64,000 nucleotides of DNA, from the NCBI RefSeq assembly GCF_918741275.1, contig NZ_CAKKNA010000003.1, forward strand, positions 186,001 to 250,000. Reading direction: 5' to 3'. This stretch comes from Bacillus sp. CECT 9360. GTDB taxonomy: Bacteria; Bacillota; Bacilli; Bacillales; DSM-1321. The translations under genes were made by a program, and so were the position numbers. The notes beneath the pieces are model-generated. The model was not told where the DNA came from. It did not search any database and saw only the letters and a list, made by a program, of their open reading frames with translations. Positions 61,623-64,000 of the stretch are shown here, piece after piece. How positions within the stretch are numbered: position 1 is the stretch's first letter; each line of letters starts with the position of its first letter.

Positions 61623-62559
61623 AAGTGGCTTCCTTCCTTCTTGTAATATCAGCACGATTCCATAAGAACCCTACCGTTATCGTTAATATTAAAGCAACAG
61701 CAAGCCTAATAAGTAATAACGGCAAGACAGGAATGCCCAGGGGAACAAATATCAAGGTATCTTCCACAACGGCATGGCAGGCGACCAAAAAGATAAATGC
61801 CAATGTGATATCTTTTTTGCTTACATTGTCTTCTTTAACTGCCTGAATCATCACGCCCGCACCATATGCAAGGCCAATCGTCAAACCGGCCACGAGCGTC
61901 ATTGAAGCGTTAGGTTTCATTCCAAGAACCCGCATAAATGGGGCGAGCAGCCGTGAAAAGGCATCAAGCCATTTCAAATCTTTCATAATTTGAATAATGA
62001 CCATAAGCGGAATCACAATGATCGCCAGCTGAAGAATCCCCGCAAGCGCTTTTTCAATCCCGTACAAAACGATAGCTCCAGCACCCTCCAACTCCGGTGC
62101 AGCGCTACTTACAAAACCGTACTGTGCTGTTTCGCTCCCGCCGTTCCAGACAAGGTTGATCACAATAGCCGAAATCACCGCAAGGCCGATCCGCACCGCG
62201 AGGATCATCCAAAGCTTGACACCGACTTTCATGGCGACGCCGGATTCAATCAGCAAATTGTGGGAAAAAGAAAGCATAACGGCAATGATAAATACTTCTT
62301 TCACTGAGAGTTCGAGCGTCAATATTCCAGCAATCCCGGCGTATAGATTCAAGAAATTACCGAGTACAAGCGGGATCGCTGCTTCTCCCGGAAGTCCAAA
62401 CAGATGCATCAATGGAGCGATGATTGTCGTAATCCAGCCCAGCACGGGTGTATATTGAAGTATTGAAATAATGAGTGTGACGGGGAAAATGACTTTCCCC
62501 AGTGTCCATGTCGTATGAAGCCCGGCAAGCAGTCCCTTTTTAACAGATTCCTTCGTCAT
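61612..62559 (-). CDS. yvoD: Nucleoside-recognition (Gate) domain membrane protein YvoD
   Basis: A 315-residue membrane protein with two Gate/nucleoside recognition units ([20 protein letters not shown] and [20 protein letters not shown]) and about eight membrane segments. Function not established. Overlaps ppaX by 11 bp and follows lgt by 28 bp. Confidence 0.88.
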   Translation of the reverse strand: MTKESVKKGLLAGLHTTWTLGKVIFPVTLIISILQYTPVLGWITTIIAPLMHLFGLPGEAAIPLVLGNFLNLYAGIAGILTLELSVKEVFIIAVMLSFSHNLLIESGVAMKVGVKLWMILAVRIGLAVISAIVINLVWNGGSETAQYGFVSSAAPELEGAGAIVLYGIEKALAGILQLAIIVIPLMVIIQIMKDLKWLDAFSRLLAPFMRVLGMKPNASMTLVAGLTIGLAYGAGVMIQAVKEDNVSKKDITLAFIFLVACHAVVEDTLIFVPLGIPVLPLLLIRLAVALILTITVGFLWNRADITRRKEATYGQ

Positions 62560-62587
62560 TTCCCTTCCCCCTTGCCTGCTATATGCT

Positions 62588-63400
62588 TTATGATTCTAAA
62601 TATCTCTTATCGGCATAGCCACGCATTCTTCTGACAATTATTAAACCTACCGCGACTACTAGTAAGACAACCGAGATTACCTGTGCGATCCGAAGTGTTT
62701 CCGTAAGCATTAAGCTGTCTGTACGAAGGCTCTCGATAAAGAAACGTCCAATAGAATACCAAATGACGTAGCCAAGAAAAAGTTCTCCCTGACGCAGGTT
62801 GGCTTTCCTTAATAGAATTAGAATGACAACCCCGACAATATTCCAGACAGATTCATATAAGAAAGTCGGATGATAATAGGCACCGTTTATGTACATTTGA
62901 TTAATGATGAAATCCGGAAGAAAAAGACCTTCCAAAAACGCTCTGCTGACTTCCCCTCCATGCGCTTCCTGATTCATAAAGTTCCCCCAACGCCCAATTG
63001 CCTGCCCTAACAGGATACTTGGCGCCGCAATATCAGCGATTTTCCAAAAAGACAACTTTTTAATCCTGGCAAACACGATGGCGGTCACAACAGAACCAAT
63101 GAGTGCTCCATGGATAGCAATTCCACCATTCCAAATGGCGATGATTTCCCCGGGATTCTGGCTATAATAATCCCATTCAAATAACACATAATAAATTCTA
63201 GCACTGACAATCGCAATAGGAACTGCATATAAAATTAAGTCCACAAACGTGTCCTTGTTGAGCCCTCTTCTTTCTGATTCCCTTACAGCCAGATAAAGCG
63301 CAAGCAGCACACCGGTACCGATAATCAAACCATACCAATGTACCTGAAGCGATCCCAATTCAAAGGCAATCGGATTTAAAGGCTTTATTCCTTCTTCCAT
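62588..63400 (-). CDS. lgt: Prolipoprotein diacylglyceryl transferase
   Basis: A 270-residue membrane enzyme with seven helices and the Lgt signature [14 protein letters not shown] (about 137-150) plus HGALIGSV and the C-terminal [15 protein letters not shown]. Adds diacylglycerol to the lipobox Cys of prelipoproteins. Between hprK (44 bp) and yvoD. Confidence 0.97.
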   Translation of the reverse strand: MEEGIKPLNPIAFELGSLQVHWYGLIIGTGVLLALYLAVRESERRGLNKDTFVDLILYAVPIAIVSARIYYVLFEWDYYSQNPGEIIAIWNGGIAIHGALIGSVVTAIVFARIKKLSFWKIADIAAPSILLGQAIGRWGNFMNQEAHGGEVSRAFLEGLFLPDFIINQMYINGAYYHPTFLYESVWNIVGVVILILLRKANLRQGELFLGYVIWYSIGRFFIESLRTDSLMLTETLRIAQVISVVLLVVAVGLIIVRRMRGYADKRYLES

Positions 63401-63444
63401 TCAAACTCCCTCTTTTCGCTCGTTTCTTAATATCGATGTGTAGT

Positions 63445-64000
63445 TTATAGTTCCTCATGGTCTCCCTCGGCGATGGCATTGTTTAAGCGGCTCGAAAACT
63501 GCTCAGCCGCGTTGACGCCCATCCGCTTCAATCGGAAGTTCATCGCTGCAACCTCGATAATAACCGCCAGGTTCCGCCCGGGCCGGACAGGCACAGTCAA
63601 TTTTGTGATGTCCGTGTCAATAATTTTCATCGTTTCCTCGTCCAGTCCAACCCGGTCGTACTGCTTATTTTTTTCCCATAGTTCAAGGTTGATCACGAGC
63701 GATATTTTCTTATTGCTGCGCACCGCCCCCGCCCCGAACAACGTCATGACGTTAATGATCCCAAGGCCACGAATCTCCAGCAGATGCTCAATCAACTCAG
63801 GAGCATTGCCAACCAGCGTATCCTGATCTTCCTGCCTGATTTCAACACAGTCATCGGCGACAAGCCGGTGTCCCCTTTTCACCAGTTCAAGAGCGGTCTC
63901 ACTTTTACCAACGCCGCTTTTCCCGGTAATCAAGACACCCACTCCGTAAATATCAATCAAAACCCCATGTACCGCAGTAGTAGGAGCCAGCTTACTTTCG
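63445..64000 (-). CDS. hprK: HPr kinase/phosphorylase (5' end outside window)
   Basis: The C-terminal ~184 residues of HprK; the frame is open to the window edge (…[20 protein letters not shown]). Walker [15 protein letters not shown], the HprK signature [20 protein letters not shown] and [20 protein letters not shown] are intact. It phosphorylates or dephosphorylates HPr and Crh on Ser46; crh and ppaX in this window are its partners. Confidence 0.97.
   Translation of the reverse strand, partial: ESKLAPTTAVHGVLIDIYGVGVLITGKSGVGKSETALELVKRGHRLVADDCVEIRQEDQDTLVGNAPELIEHLLEIRGLGIINVMTLFGAGAVRSNKKISLVINLELWEKNKQYDRVGLDEETMKIIDTDITKLTVPVRPGRNLAVIIEVAAMNFRLKRMGVNAAEQFSSRLNNAIAEGDHEEL

Overview
The window is a piece of a Bacillaceae (Bacillota) chromosome of moderate to low G+C. 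The gene order is that of the Bacillus gapA-ssrA-his-lgt-hprK neighbourhood. The regulators are typically Bacillus: TnrA, CggR, Crh, DesK/DesR, TreR with cre sites, and a CtsR box. The tmRNA peptide, the ~20-nt intergenic repeats and several accessory genes differ from what I know of B. subtilis, so a related genus such as Cytobacillus, Mesobacillus or Neobacillus is more likely than B. subtilis itself (inference).

Layout. 1-12.5 kb is a mixed metabolic and sensing region: end of an amino-acid permease, tnrA with two TnrA boxes, a DUF445 membrane protein, an aldo/keto reductase, a HesB-like protein, a secreted alkaline phosphatase behind a long palindrome, a Cache chemoreceptor, a PilZ protein, PadR + DUF4188, then desR/desK. 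12.5-21.5 kb holds des, a diguanylate cyclase, treR and treP (no treA here), an MFS + YvgN-type reductase pair facing an HxlR regulator, and a cluster of tiny genes behind a TnrA-type promoter. 21.5-26.2 kb is accessory: a NERD protein, an IS1595 fragment joined to a flavin-monooxygenase remnant, and a helicase-nuclease gene beside the tmRNA gene. 26.2-31.4 kb is ssrA-smpB-rnr-yvaK-secG; ssrA is interrupted in its T-loop by a 280-nt group I intron. 31.5-42.6 kb carries a VanY-type carboxypeptidase, the cggR-gapA-pgk-tpiA-pgm-eno glycolytic operon, a thioredoxin-fold protein, sigL, tRNA-Arg(CCG) and clpP. 42.7-49.4 kb is crh-whiA-yvcK-rapZ-yvcI-trxB-yvcD. 49.6-51.4 kb is an inserted XRE/ImmA-IrrE/PIN three-gene module. 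51.5-58 kb is the complete hisZGDBHAFI operon. 58.3-60.4 kb is a sortase-substrate/class D sortase pair plus a small gene. 60.5-64 kb is yvoF-ppaX-yvoD-lgt-hprK, with hprK cut by the window end.

How parts work together. Central carbon flux is represented by the CggR-controlled triose-phosphate operon, by Crh and HprK (catabolite repression through CcpA), by YvcK/RapZ/WhiA, and by cre sites in front of treP. Nitrogen control is represented by TnrA and three boxes of the form TGTNA-N7-TNACA: two at tnrA and one exactly 50 bp upstream of a predicted start for the tiny-gene cluster. Ribosome rescue (tmRNA + SmpB) lies next to RNase R.

Most noteworthy: the tmRNA intron with a well-formed P1 helix at the inferred splice site; the orphan helicase-nuclease next to it; the XRE/ImmA/PIN module with its own palindromic operator; the TnrA-driven micro-operon; the duplicated cre + TreR operator module with treA missing; and five intergenic arrays of unrelated or related units that all repeat about every 20 nt.
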